From: Spirogloea muscicola | Lineage: Eukaryota; Streptophyta; Zygnematophyceae; Spirogloeales; Spirogloeaceae | Assembly: GCA_009602725.1 (NCBI GenBank) | Contig: WELB01000082.1 | Span: 472,357 to 536,356, forward strand | Reading direction: 5' to 3' | DNA: 64,000 bases | Shown here: positions 33,260 to 44,760 of the stretch, one piece after another | Layout: the number at the start of each line of letters is the position of its first letter | Position numbering within the stretch: position 1 is the first letter of the stretch | Translations under genes and position numbers: made by a program | The notes under the pieces: model-generated | The model's input: the letters and a program-made list of their open reading frames with translations, nothing else | The model's database searches: none | Told to the model about the DNA's origin: nothing

Positions 33260-34155
33260 ATCCTCATAGTTGCAGAGCTTGTGGAGTGTGGTTTCCCTAA
33301 CATGGCAGATCATGTGCACAGCCATGCTCGCAAATACTCACTGACAAGCAGGACCATGTATGATCGCTAGTCTCATTACAAACAGCCTTATGAGCTGCAC
33401 AGTTCTGATTCTTGAGAAGCTGGCTACTGGATCGAGGAAGTGCATGGCTGATAGATTCATGCATCAGCTAGTTTTTGTACACCTGTTTAAGCAGAAATTG
33501 GACAATGTCTTCATGATCAAAATCGACCCCCTAAACGCTGTAGGGGGTGAAGCTAAGGTCGGTCACACTTTGAGGCAAGAGCAGGAGTTTATCCTGCATC
33601 ATGAGCAGCATCTTCTGTTATACAGCAAGCTCCACGCGGCCCACAATCTCTAACTTTGAAAACAGTTCGCCAGTGGATGCAGCAGTCAGTTTTAGTCAGT
33701 AAGTGCCTATTATAGGACACCTGTGGGATGGACGCTTGGCAGCTGCGACTTCAATGAGGCTGCAAGAGCTGCAGCCTCCTGTTGCCAAGCGAGAGAAAGA
33801 AGGCACTTCAAAGTGCTGTTACTGTCTGAAGGCATTCTAGTACACCAGGATGTTATGCAAGGGTAGCATGTACATGCATGTCAAGAAGTGATGCTTGTGG
33901 CATGAAGCTCATTATCAATGTTGTGCATAAGATTAGCTGTTAAGAGCAAAGCAATAGCAATGGGCAGCTCAAGGATTCAAGTATCGCTTTCCGGCTGTTC
34001 ACAGAAGCTAACAACATCATACCTTCTGGCAGAGGTAGCTGTCCCTCATTTTGATGGCAACGTGGACACAGCTGGGAAGGCCTATTTTCAGCTGCTTGTC
34101 ATTGAAGATCTGTTACCATCACAAGCTCCGACAGTCAGCAATCACTTGAGTTAGC
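33260..34155. other. Intergenic stretch between convergent genes
   Basis: Lies between the 3' ends of the BI-1 and TBC genes. No recognisable coding sequence. Confidence 0.5.
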
Positions 34156-34160
34156 CAAAT

Positions 34161-36677
34161 TCACAGTGCAATACAGACTTGAAATCCTGAAACGAGTGGA
34201 ATTGCGAGATGGCCCAAATTTTGGTTTTCAACTTGAAAAGCCAGAGCTGCAGCAACCTTGATGAGATCCTCCATGCTCTCTACTTCCTTGAGCAGCTTCC
34301 GACGATTAAGCTTCATGGCAGCCGCAACACAGTACACTACCAGGTCCTCATCGCCAGCCCTGTCCTTGCCCCAGGCAAGGACAGCCCTGATCTCTGCTCC
34401 TCGGCACCTCTCCAGGGGCCGTGGAGTGAGTGTAGCAGAGACAGGCTGCCAAGCATGATTGCCCAGCGCCGGAGGGCGGAGGCTCTTGGATGATGACCTA
34501 GCGTCTACGTGTGGAGGATGAAAGAGGACCAGGGCTTTCAGCGCGTGGCGTTGCAGGCAATCATGCAGCTGAGTGCTGTAGTCCGCAGCCCACATCATCT
34601 GCATGGCACACACCACAATTTAGATAGCGCATCCTCGGTGCTCAATCTCGGCAGCGAAGAACACAGAGGTACTATCTCCCGCCCTCTGTCGACTGGTTGC
34701 TTTGGTTCGTGCAGCTTGACTGATGTCGCATGGGTTATGGCCACTACCTCCCACAATAGAAGGGCGTCCTGAAAGGGCAGCTCCCGTCGAAACATGACAA
34801 GGAGCATGCGGAAGGCAAAGAAGAAGCTGGTGGCGCCGATGTTGTCCAGGTGGGCGTATATCTTGGGGTCTGTCGCGACCAGGATGGCTCCCAGCGCTTT
34901 GAGCTGCTTCATGACCCCAGTAGGCCCCTCCGTACCAAAATTGTGCCTCTGCACCACAGCGGCCATATGATGGCAAAACAGGAAATTGAGGATTAGCCTT
35001 CAAATGGGCCTGTGACGATTATTACAACCCCTGTCCACTGCAGTGAAGTGGAACACATGTTCAAAGCACCAATCATCAACAGGCGTTTGAGCATTCATAA
35101 CGGATATGGCGGGCCGCTCACGACGCGGGAAACCAGGGCTTCAAAGGCCCAGAACGCGTCCGCATCATTCTTGTAAAGTACCAGAAACGGCGAGAGGAGG
35201 TCGCTCATTCCTGGAAAGAGAGAATCTAGCTGGTCAGACGGTGTTGCACAGCGTAGGCAACATAGAAAGAATTGCACAGAGTGTACATGCCAAGGTAGCT
35301 GAAAGCAGAAGTGAACCACTAATGCAAGTAGGATGCTGATGAAAATATTTATCACGTCCAGTTGCCTTACTTCGCTCTGATAGTCTGCAGACTAGGCTCT
35401 GGCCAAGACGAGCTTCTGATGCACCTCTGCCTGCTAATGTATTGAAACAAGTGCCGCCTTACCTTGGCAGTAGCCTATGCTGTGGTCGATCCATGCATAG
35501 ACTGCTAAACAATCGCTCATCCTTGCCAGATTTGAAGTCTCGCCGTAAAAGTCCATGTGCTGGTCCGTCCGCACCACGTCCACCACTGCAGCCGGGGCCA
35601 GCCACGTGCTCGCATGAAGTGGCTGAAGCTTGCAGGAGCTTTGCAGCACACTTTGTGACTTCTAAGCTGTCCAGAGCATGGACAAAGCCAAGCTGATGCT
35701 GCTCACCGATCTTGTGCACAGTCCACAGCCAGTCTGCGACTGTCTCACTGGTGACCTCCAGGCCGAAGGCCGCCACGGGGTCGAGCTCCTCAACAAGCTT
35801 GAGGTTGCTCTTCTCGAGCTCTTCTTCCCTGCTTGTGGTCCGCGACCGACATTTGACTGGCGACGGTGTCACGTTCTCTTGCGCAGTGGTGGGGGCAGCG
35901 CCTGAGCCATCACGATCAGCAGGGTTGACATCGTCGAGATCGTGCTCTGCTTGCCTTCTCAACAGAGACTCGGTCTCCAAAGGCTGCAGCAACGTGGCCG
36001 AAGATGCCTCCTCCGATGGCCGCAGGCCGGCGACCACATCTGGTACAGCCCCGCCACTTATCATTGAGCTGCCAGTCACGCCTCCGTCGCCCCTGTCTGC
36101 TGGCTGCGCTTGCACGATCACCCAGTCGCCCTCCTCGTCCACGTTGCTCGCATCTGTGGCGTCGTCAGGTGGGTTGTCCAAGAGGAGGCCGCCACCGTCC
36201 GTGGCAACGGGCTGCTGGCACTGCGGCGACGCAACGCCACCGTCATCCTCCCCGATGAGCGAGCTTGCGCGTGCTTTGGACGTGCTGGAGATGCGCTCCA
36301 GGCCGGCCTTGGCCTCGCGCAGTGCACTCTCCCGCGACATGCTGCGCACGTCCATCACCTTGGACCCCACCGAGGACGCCAGGTTGCCAGTCCCGATGCT
36401 CGGGCACATGAGGCAGCACTGTTCCACCAGCTCCTTGAAGCGCAGCCTGTCCAGGGACACACGCTCGAGGAGTCGGCACTGCCCGTAAGCCGCTGCGACA
36501 TGACCCATTAAAGTACATCGAGGTGTGAAGAAGGGCAGTCGTCACGCAGCCTCAGTGAAGTAGTGTGACAGACCTGCGGGCTTCGCGCAGCTGGCAGCGC
36601 TCGGCGGCCGTGGAGGTTGGGTCGAAGCAGCCAAGTAGGAACTCCCACACCTCCGCCCTGATGGCCTCGTCCACGCC
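34161..36677 (-). CDS. TBC-domain Rab GTPase-activating protein (GYP7/TBC1D15 type), 5' end not resolved
   Basis: Stimulates GTP hydrolysis by Rab proteins in membrane traffic. Exons: 36574-36677 (GVDEAIRAEVWEFLLGCFD), about 35707-36495, 35463-35585, 35122-35210, 34748-34948 and 34161-34598. The arginine finger lies in VVDVVRTDQHMDFY and the glutamine finger in IDHSIGYCQG, followed by MSDLLSPFLVLYKNDADAFW, then IGATSFFFAFRMLLVMFRRE and the C-terminal NRRKLLKEVESMEDLIK. A long Ser/Asp-rich insert in exon 2 separates the first TBC motif from WLWTVHKI, as in GYP7-like proteins. Phases agree except between the first two exons: 36574 ends in phase 2, but the exon from about 36495 needs phase 1. 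A micro-exon or a sequence error is likely there. Exons 5' of 36677 were not found. Confidence 0.88.
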
Positions 36678-37158
36678 CTGCTCGCAAGCGCGCGCGGCGC
36701 CCAGTCAGAGGCTGTCTCGACCAAGCTCGTCTCGACTCTGATCTGGCCGCATGAGCGCGCTTCAGCTGCCTCAGCTGTCACAGAAGGACTGCATTCCGCC
36801 GTCTGCAAAACAAGCTCCGCCCAGCGAGCGCAGCGGCGCACTCGCTGCCAGCACCGCTCGAGGGGCGATCGGCTCCCGGCGGGCGGCAACGTGGGCAGCG
36901 CGGCGACCAGAGCAGAGTTGCATCGGCGCTGCATTAGGGACGGCGGCACTGGCGGCCGCCCTGAGACCAGGGGCCTGGATCGAGCGGCCGAGCGAAATGC
37001 GGGTGCGGGGCGGCGGTATCGAACCCTGGCGATGATTGTGGGCAGCAGCGGCGCGAGCGCGAGGCGGCCGTCGGCGTCGAACGCGCGGCGCCACTGCGCG
37101 GCCCTCAGCCTCCCGCCGCGCTGCCATGCCCGTGCGCGAGCGGCGCCTCAGCCGCGAN

Positions 37159-37640
37159 NNNNNNNNNNNNNNNNNNNNNNNNNNNNNNNNNNNNNNNNNN
37201 NNNNNNNNNNNNNNNNNNNNNNNNNNNNNNNNNNNNNNNNNNNNNNNNNNNNNNNNNNNNNNNNNNNNNNNNNNNNNNNNNNNNNNNNNNNNNNNNNNNN
37301 NNNNNNNNNNNNNNNNNNNNNNNNNNNNNNNNNNNNNNNNNNNNNNNNNNNNNNNNNNNNNNNNNNNNNNNNNNNNNNNNNNNNNNNNNNNNNNNNNNNN
37401 NNNNNNNNNNNNNNNNNNNNNNNNNNNNNNNNNNNNNNNNNNNNNNNNNNNNNNNNNNNNNNNNNNNNNNNNNNNNNNNNNNNNNNNNNNNNNNNNNNNN
37501 NNNNNNNNNNNNNNNNNNNNNNNNNNNNNNNNNNNNNNNNNNNNNNNNNNNNNNNNNNNNNNNNNNNNNNNNNNNNNNNNNNNNNNNNNNNNNNNNNNNN
37601 NNNNNNNNNNNNNNNNNNNNNNNNNNNNNNNNNNNNNNNN
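37159..37640. other. Assembly gap (482 n) ending in a (GCC)n run
   Basis: A run of n between the divergent TBC and NDUFA12 genes, followed at 37641-37678 by thirteen GCC units that lead directly into the NDUFA12 ATG. Confidence 0.99.
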
Positions 37641-37679
<39 letters not shown>

Positions 37680-37680
<1 letters not shown>

Positions 37681-39175
37681 TGGCTAGCCTGGTGCGCAGC
37701 GTGGTGGCCAGCGTGCGGCAGAACGGCGTCGTGGGCGCGCTCCGCCGCGCCTACGAGGACGGCACTCTGTGAGCTCCCCACACCCACTTGGAGCCAGCAA
37801 CGCCGCCGCCGCCATGGCCGTCGGCGGCGGCGGGCCGTCGGAAGCTGCCATTCCTGCTTTCTTGCCTGCCTGGCCAGCCGGATGCCGCCCAGCCCACTAG
37901 CTTGGCCAGTCCTCGCCCAGCAGCCCTGCGTCGTAGCTCCGCGGCTCGCCGCGCTCCATTTGGCGTGCTCGCACCTGTCAGCCCCTTGCAGCTGCTGCAG
38001 CGTCGCCGTCGGCTGCTCATGCTCCCGACTTTCCCTTCCTCTTGGCTGCAGGCGCGCCCTCCTCGACGGAAACTACCTGTGAGCGCGCCCTCCGGCGGCC
38101 CAAGTGACGCCCTCTGCAGCCGGCACGTTCGCTCGCTGGGCGGCCATCTGCGTCAGTCCAGGCCGCAATCCGGGCGCGCGCCCGGCTTCACGCGCCCCCT
38201 CGCCTTTGGGATCGCCGCCGCAGGCAGACCAAGCTGCGGCACGAAGGCGCGCAGCTGGTGGGCGTCGACAAGCTCGGGAACAAGTACTACCAGAAGGTCG
38301 CAAACACCCAATTTGGTGAGCGCCCGACCTTGGCCCCCACGACCGCCCCGTGACTGCTCACCCCTCTGCCCTTGCAGCCACAATGCAAATACCAGACAGT
38401 GCTGCCGGTTGCTCCGACCGCGAATACAACTTGTGCGCAGTCTTGCCCTGCTACGACTGTGAGCTGCTCTATGGGTGCTGATGAGATAAATGCAGCCTTT
38501 GGAGCCGGCGCTCATGCTAGAGTGCAGCCAGTCTGCACCTGCAGCGGCCAGCCCCTCATGCCCCCCCCCCACTGGCGGAGCAACTTGCCAGAGACGGCAC
38601 ATCCTGCATGTCATACCGTAGCGTCTGTACTGATCACGTACTCTGCATCAGGGAGACACAGGTGGGTGGAGTATCCTAATGCCGACTACAATGCCTCTTC
38701 GGTCCCACCCGAGTGGCACGGCTGGCTGCACTACGTGACCGATGAGACCCCCGATAAGGTTGTGCGCTGCATAGTAGTAGTACATTTGCTATCTCCAGGC
38801 TCTTGGACCTGCCCTCTCAGAGTACCGCTGAAATGCATCTATTGCAGAAGAGCGCTCCATGCAGAGTATCATGAGTTGCCTTTTGCTAACTTCATCAATG
38901 TTCAGGGCTGTTAGGTGAAGCAGGTAAAGTGGGATCATGTCATGTTTAATCAGTGCCGTTGTACTGTGCTCTCCTCACATGCTTTGTGGCCTGGCATAAA
39001 CCAGCTGGAGCCACTGCGACCACAGTATGCATTGGAGCACAGCCCCAACCGGACGGGCCTGGGCAATGACAAGATCTATCACGCCAAGGGACATGTCATG
39101 AGCCCATCCCAGCGGCAATGGCAGCGATACGAGCCCTGGCAGCAGAAGACTGAGCCCCTGCAGAAGACGCCTTAA
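37680..39175 (+). CDS. NDUFA12: Mitochondrial complex I subunit NDUFA12 (B17.2)
   Basis: An accessory subunit of NADH:ubiquinone oxidoreductase in the mitochondrial inner membrane. Exons: 37680-37768, 38052-38078 (only 27 nt, RALLDGNYL), 38224-38315, 38652-38758 and 39005-39175, GT-AG with consistent phases. The sequence follows the family closely: VRQNGVVGALRRAYEDGTL, LVGVDKLGNKYYQKV, GRHRWVEYPNADYNASSVPP, EWHGWLHYVTDETPD, LEHSPNRTGLGNDKIYHAKG, HVMSPSQRQWQRYEPW. Length is about 164 residues, normal for eukaryotic NDUFA12. The ATG at 37680 follows a (GCC)n tract. Confidence 0.96.
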
Positions 39176-39179
39176 GTGT

Positions 39180-40220
39180 GCGACGCTTGTGCCCCCTAGG
39201 CTCCCGCTGCATCCTGTGGATAATACCTCTCCCTCTACCACCCTTTACTCAGAAACACTTGACTATTTCTGCCAGCCATTCATCGGCTGTCTTTTGACAT
39301 CATCCCAAAGTTGCCTTGATGCCAAAGTGTAGTAAAATAAGACAAGAAGTGACTCACATATTGTAGTCAGAGAGGCTGCCATGACCAATCTGATAAAACA
39401 CCTGCAGCGCTTCGCCCCAACTGTGATCATATTGTGCAAAATCTTGTCAGGGCCCATGTCTCATTTGGTAGGCCCACAGTTTGCAATAGACCTGTTGAAG
39501 TTTGCAGTATATTTGGTGACATAGCAAATGCAAAGTACGGCATCGGTCTCCTCTTAGCTGCTAGCTATTGGTATGTCAGATTGCTGCCATAGCAGGCCCC
39601 TACATAAGACATGGCTATTGGAAAGCTTAGCAGGCCCCTGTTTGAGCATACTTAAAATCACCACGACTTACAGTCGAGCTCTGCACGTCAGCAAAAGTCA
39701 CAACAAGCTGGTCCGACAGACTGAAGAGTGGCCTTGAGCCTGGAGCCCAGTTCATGGCTGAGCTACTAACAGCAGCTACCGTGAGTAGTCGCCAGCAGTT
39801 CTGTCAGCCCAACTGAGAACAACTGATTGAAGTCATGAAAGAATGACTAAGCTCTTGGAATGGCACACTGCTAAAACTGGATGCCCTGCTTATCTGCACA
39901 TACTTCTGAGATATATCTTGGTGCTCCGGAGATAGCATACCGCAGCAAGCAACCGGTCATTTGTGCAACAAGAGACCAGTCTCGCAATTTGAGCAACTTT
40001 GCTAAAAGGGAGCAGTAGAGGAGCCTGCGAAGAATTGACCTTCATTGACCTTGGCTTCAAGGCGCGAGCATTACCGTGAATGCTAATCAAAGCCTGACCC
40101 AAGCTGGTTGTCCAGCGATGCATTGGCCTTTAAGGTCAGCTGCCCAAGGTCCGCATAATCTGCTCCTAAGGGTTCCCCTAGCAACTGTTTGCAGTGCTGC
40201 ATTCCGTGTCAGATGTCAGA
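39180..40220. other. Intergenic stretch between convergent genes
   Basis: Lies between the 3' ends of NDUFA12 and the transporter gene. No recognisable coding sequence. Confidence 0.5.
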
Positions 40221-40222
40221 TC

Positions 40223-42331
40223 TTACACCACACTGCCCTTCTTCAGCTGTTCCATTTCTGCTTCTCCACCTGCGTCCTTGAGAAGGCTTACTTTCTCCTC
40301 CACCTCCTTGGCAAAGGCTGCATCCTCAACATCTTGAAGCTTGAGCGGTGTTACTTTGGAGTCAAGCTTGACCTTCCCTTTCTCCACCGCCCAGCTGTAT
40401 AGGACCATGCCCAGCACAGCGATGGCCATGCCGACCAAGTTCTTCGCCGTCATATTTGAGTCAAACAGGAGCCAACCGAGGAACAAAACGAGTACAGTCT
40501 TCATGTGGCCCACCACCTGCAAGTCCTCAATTGCAAGCTCACAACCTTCTCACTAACAAGATGATCGAAGCACACGTTCTCTGCTGCTGAATGCTAGCAT
40601 GTTATCACTGCAATATTGTCAGCTTGCTAGGCGGCATGTCAGGACCACGCTATGAGGAGCAAAGCCATGACATATCTGCCAACCACCAAGGAGATGGTCA
40701 TGGCTGGAAATCGTGCTAGCTTGGAAGCCCATCCATCCACCATGCCCCTCATTCCATAAGCTTATCTACTTCCACAACCAGGAAACAAGGTCCTACCTGA
40801 AAAGTGACAGCGGAGAACTTGCCAATGACCATGTATTGGCTAAGATTGCAGAAGATAGCCAGAAAGCAGGAGAGCCCAATAAATACCTGCGCAGTGGCAC
40901 TGAGCGTGTCAGCATCAATGACCCAGAATCTTGGAAGAACGGGTGCCAAGGGGATACAATTGTGAAATTATTGCAGGTATTGCTGCACTGCCTCAATGAC
41001 TGGCTTCTGCAGAGAAACGTACTCCACTGGCGAATGTCATTTGATAGTCGAGTACACTTTGACCAGTCAGGATGAGGTCTAGTAGGGGGGCAATTATAAC
41101 AAGTGAAACCGCCTGCAGTGGTGCCGTTTTGCTGAGCAGGTCTATAGACCCAATACTGTGCTTCTTTTGGAGCGAGCCGATATACTGCCACAGACACAAA
41201 CAAGGGTAATCAGCCAAATTGTAACATTCTCTATCTTGCGAATTTTGCAGTTTTCTTGACAAATGTACATCCTGTGCACACCAGCCAGCCACTGGAGAGC
41301 AACAGGTGGGATCACTCACAATCTGCTGAAGAGCTGTAGAAAGCACGGCGAAGACAGCTGCTACGAAGCCAGCGACATTGGTGTGCACGTCTGTAACAGT
41401 GCAGATGCCTACACCCAGCATGACGACTACCACTGATGCCTGCACTTCTCTTGTGAAGTGCTTGTTGTTGAGAAAGTACTCAAGAACGCACATGGTTGGT
41501 ATAGTGCTCAGCTTTGCAATCTGCACAAGCGTGTACAGAGCAACCATCACAACCATCTCAGACGCAATGCTGCTGGGATGTCTGAGATGACTTTTTGAGC
41601 AAGTATATTAAAGGTACCATGATATCAGACTGTGCCCTTGACCTAGCATCGTCAAGGAATGGCACCTCCTTGCAGTTGTGCATGTACAAAGGCACCTGCC
41701 ACCATAGCCGCTATATCGAAACTAGCATCAGCAGAGCATCTCTTTGCGGAGAACTTTTGACTCCAGAAATTGGTTTCGTGTGGAGCTGTCAGCTGCAGCA
41801 AGGAACACCAACCTGATAGAATCCAACTTTGTTCAGCATTAGGCTGAAATTCATGCTCACAATCGAAATATCTGCCACCAAAGCGAACCACACAAGGTCC
41901 CACCAAGGAACGTCCTTGCTCTGCTGGTAACCAAGAGCTGTAGTGACCATGCCAACGGCTGCGGTGGCCGCATAGTGCATGCACGTCAATGTCGTCGCTG
42001 CATGCGCATGCGGCAATTCAGCAAGTCAATGTTGCAGTTCTTTCGCCCTCCCCGGCTCGTGCTCTCGCGAGTTGCAAGCTTGCCAAGGACAACGTCTCAG
42101 CTTGGGGGGAGCTCACATCCAACTCATGCAGCTGCAGGAGCTCCCGATGCATCACTGCTGGTCCGAGCAACATGCGAAGCCTGGGAGCAGCACGGCTGGA
42201 GTTGACCGTCTAGTACCATAGCGGAAGAGGTATATCTTCATTACAAGCTTGTTGACCATGATGATCCCAACGGAGCTGACGACATTCAGGGTCCAGATTC
42301 CAACTCCTGACATGACACTAGCCTCGGCCAT
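40223..42331 (-). CDS. Golgi nucleotide-sugar transporter (URGT, UDP-rhamnose/UDP-galactose type)
   Basis: A multi-spanning antiporter of the TPT/NST family that brings UDP-sugars into the Golgi for glycosylation. Exons: 42217-42331, 41813-41997, 41320-41520, 41023-41184, 40797-40886 and 40223-40516, GT-AG with matching phases. Family landmarks: GVGIWTLNVVSSVGIIMVNK, LVWFALVADISIVSMNFSLM, IAKLSTIPTMCVLEYFLNNK, GVGICTVTDVHTNVAGFVAA, IGSLQKKHSIGSIDLLSKTA, CNLSQYMVIGKFSAVTFQVV and GHMKTVLVLFLGWLLFDS. These match plant URGT/UUAT proteins through most of the length; the exact sugar cannot be read from sequence. The ATG at 42331 sits in a strong GCCACCATGG context. The C-terminal tail is charged and ends KKGSVV. 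Confidence 0.92.
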
Positions 42332-42439
42332 GGTGGCATTCAAGGGCTATCGCCTGCGATCAGCGGACGCACTTCCTCCTCCACAGACTCAGACGTCTCC
42401 AGGTGCCAGGAGTGCAGGGGCCTGGCCGAAGACGTAACG

Positions 42440-43060
42440 AGCCAACTGCCGTTGTTCGCACTGGCATGGAGAAGCGAGAGCGACAGCCCCGCCACTGGAT
42501 CACCCTCTCGACTTGCGGTCGCGCGAAGCCGCCGCGGCGGGCGAGCGGCGGCCTGCCCGCCCGCGAGCGCCGGTCGCTCCGTGCGGCAGCGGCAAGCTGC
42601 GCGGCAGGCGCTCGGCCCGTCGCCAGCGGCCAGCCGGGCGCTCCAAGGAGGCGCCGATGGCGTGCGGGGCCCGGTGGAGGGACTGGAGGCGCAGCTGACG
42701 GTGCCAAGAAGAAGGCACTCGGCGCGCGCTCGCCGCCGCCGCCGCCGCCGCCAGGTGCGCTTGCCGGCAAGGCGGCAGCGGCGGCGGCGGCGCAGTCGCC
42801 CCGTCCTCCCGCTCTCCGCGCTTGCCGTTGTGCTTGGCCACCGTGCCCATGCGTTTTTCCCATACAAGCAAGTCACCTCCCTCCCTCCCTCCTCGCAGGG
42901 GGGGTTCCCCCCCTCCCCGGGGCCGCCTCCGCAGCCAAGTCGGGGCCCTCGCCTCCCGCCGCGCCCGCCCGCCGGCCGCGTTCAAGCCGGCTCGGCGGCC
43001 CCCCCCCTTCCACCCCAACTCGCCGGGCCGAGGCTTCGCGCCCGCGCCGGCGTCTTAGAA
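42440..43060. other. GC-rich stretch upstream of the transporter
   Basis: High-GC DNA with CCG, CCC and GGC runs. Long open frames here are Pro, Ala or Arg runs on both strands and are explained by composition. It probably holds the promoter of the minus-strand transporter. Confidence 0.5.
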
Positions 43061-43063
43061 ATT

Positions 43064-44170
43064 GCTCGCCCATAAAAGAAGATGGGCTAGCACAGCCAGC
43101 CCAAAAAAGGACAACATCCAAAAGCCACAAGAAGGTGCCGAAAAGAAAAACACAACTAGACACGAGATGATGCAGATGGAAGCTCAGTACCCACGAGTGA
43201 GCAGGAGAGACCGAGACGTCGCGACAGCGCGGGGCTGGAATGAAAGAAGAATCGCTCGCCCGCAGAGAAGAGAGGCTGGCAAAGCCAACCCAAGAAGAAT
43301 GGTCAAAATTCAAGGACCCAAAAAGAGAACTACACAATCAGACACGAGATAATGCAGAAGGAAGGCCGCGCTTGCTTCTGCAGAAGGAAGCTCAGTACCC
43401 ACGAGTGAGCAACAGCAAGTACAGTGTATCAGAGGAACAAAGATGCATCTAAACACATGGGCTGAGGTAACACATGACGGCGGAGACCCTTCCCTCTGGC
43501 CTTCTTCCGCCCTTGACTTTTCCGCTCTGCCCACGCTTTCGGGGTTCACACTATACTACTGGAAGCGTCTTACTCCTCAATTTCATGCGCACCGCGCGCC
43601 TTCTCTCTTCTTTTCGTTGCAGAGAAGAAGTGGCTCTCCCAATGGGGGCAAGGGCTGTGAGAAGCCAGCCCGAAAAGAATTGACAAGGTTCGAAGGGGCC
43701 AAACTACGAGCTAAGCAGCGACTGCGGGGCCTGAAGAGGCTATGGCAGAACGGGGGAGGATGGACCTCTTAGTAGTTACGAGTGAGGAGCCTCACATCCG
43801 ACAGACTAGCTGCCGGTAAACTATCCCCCTGACGAAAGCCGGAGGCCGCAGCGAGAGCACGGCCAGCACGCAGATGCAAGGCGTTTGCCATGGACCGCTG
43901 GAGGGGCGTACAGAGAGCCCCCTTGCTGCCGTCTTAGCACTTAGTACCTGTCCTTTTGCGCCATCTGGCTCCTTCAGACCTTGTCCATTCCTTTGGGCTG
44001 GCCTCTCGAATAATTTATCGCCCATAGAGAAGAGGGGCTCGCAAAGCCAGCCCAAAAAGAATGACATATTCAAAAGCCAAAACAGGAGCCGAGTAGAAAA
44101 CCACACGACTAGACACGAGACGATGCAGAAGGAAGCTCCGGAACCACGTGTGAGCAACAGCACGTCAGGG
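43064..44170. repeat. Cluster of at least four short-repeat copies
   Basis: Copies begin near 43068, 43243, 43640 and 44025. The fuller ones read GCTCGCCCATA, a GGGCT...AAAGCCAGCCC dyad, AAAAGAATGG, GCCGAAAAGAAAA, CTAGACACGAGATGATGCAG and AAGCTCAGTACCCACGAGTG in the same order and orientation. Near 43580 there is also a reversed copy of the TGCGCACCGCGCGCCTTCTC repeat. Confidence 0.8.
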
Positions 44171-44740
44171 TAACTCGAAGCAAGGAATGAGGCACTCCGC
44201 CGAGACCCGGACGCAGCAGCCATAGCTGGCCTGTGGCCTTTGTCGTGCGCCGTCCCGTCGGTTGTCGATTCGCGTCGGTGCTGCCTCGGATACGGAGGTG
44301 GCTGCACGCGTGGAAGAATCAAGATAGGTCATCCATCGGCTTGGTGTGAAGAGAAGACGCGAGCGCGGGACCTTCCACTCTTTGGTAAGCAATGGTGCCC
44401 AGTTGTCGCCGAAGTACCATTTGGCGACGTTCGAGTTCAATTGCCGCCCAACTCCCGTTTGAAGCGGGGTGGCATAAGCCAATCGCTGCACACGTCCTGC
44501 CAAACGCAGGCGCACAACCCAAACAGTCGCCCCAGTCCTGCGGACGCGGGCGCCCAACCCAATAGCTAGCCGTTTTAGTCTGGTCACGGCGTGCCTGCAT
44601 AATGCCGCCCATGTCAACTTCTGACACCGGTGAGCAGTGCTATCTTGCCACCCACACCACAGAGAGAGGCCCTCAGTCATAAACCGAGTAGGCAGTGGTG
44701 AGGAAATGGTAGGTAAATGGTAGGAGCGAGTCTCAGGTCA
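44165..44740 (-). other. Unrecognised open frame in the repeat island
   Basis: A minus-strand frame (44165-44680) is open for about 170 codons, with AKWYFGDNWAPLLTKEWKVP. It has no recognised family, and it lies between repeats, so a transposon remnant is as likely as a gene. Confidence 0.2.
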
Positions 44741-44760
44741 CACTGGCCTTGAGGCCTAGG

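Noticed and set aside
35712-36488. 258-residue plus-strand frame
   Set aside because: Antisense to the Ser/Asp-rich insert of the TBC protein.
36771-38082. Three long frames across the 482-base gap
   Set aside because: Artefacts of the n run and the (GCC)n tract; the real gene there is NDUFA12.
42403-43170. 255-residue plus-strand frame rich in Pro, Ala and Arg
   Set aside because: Composition explains it; overlapping frames on both strands are equally open and no motif is seen.
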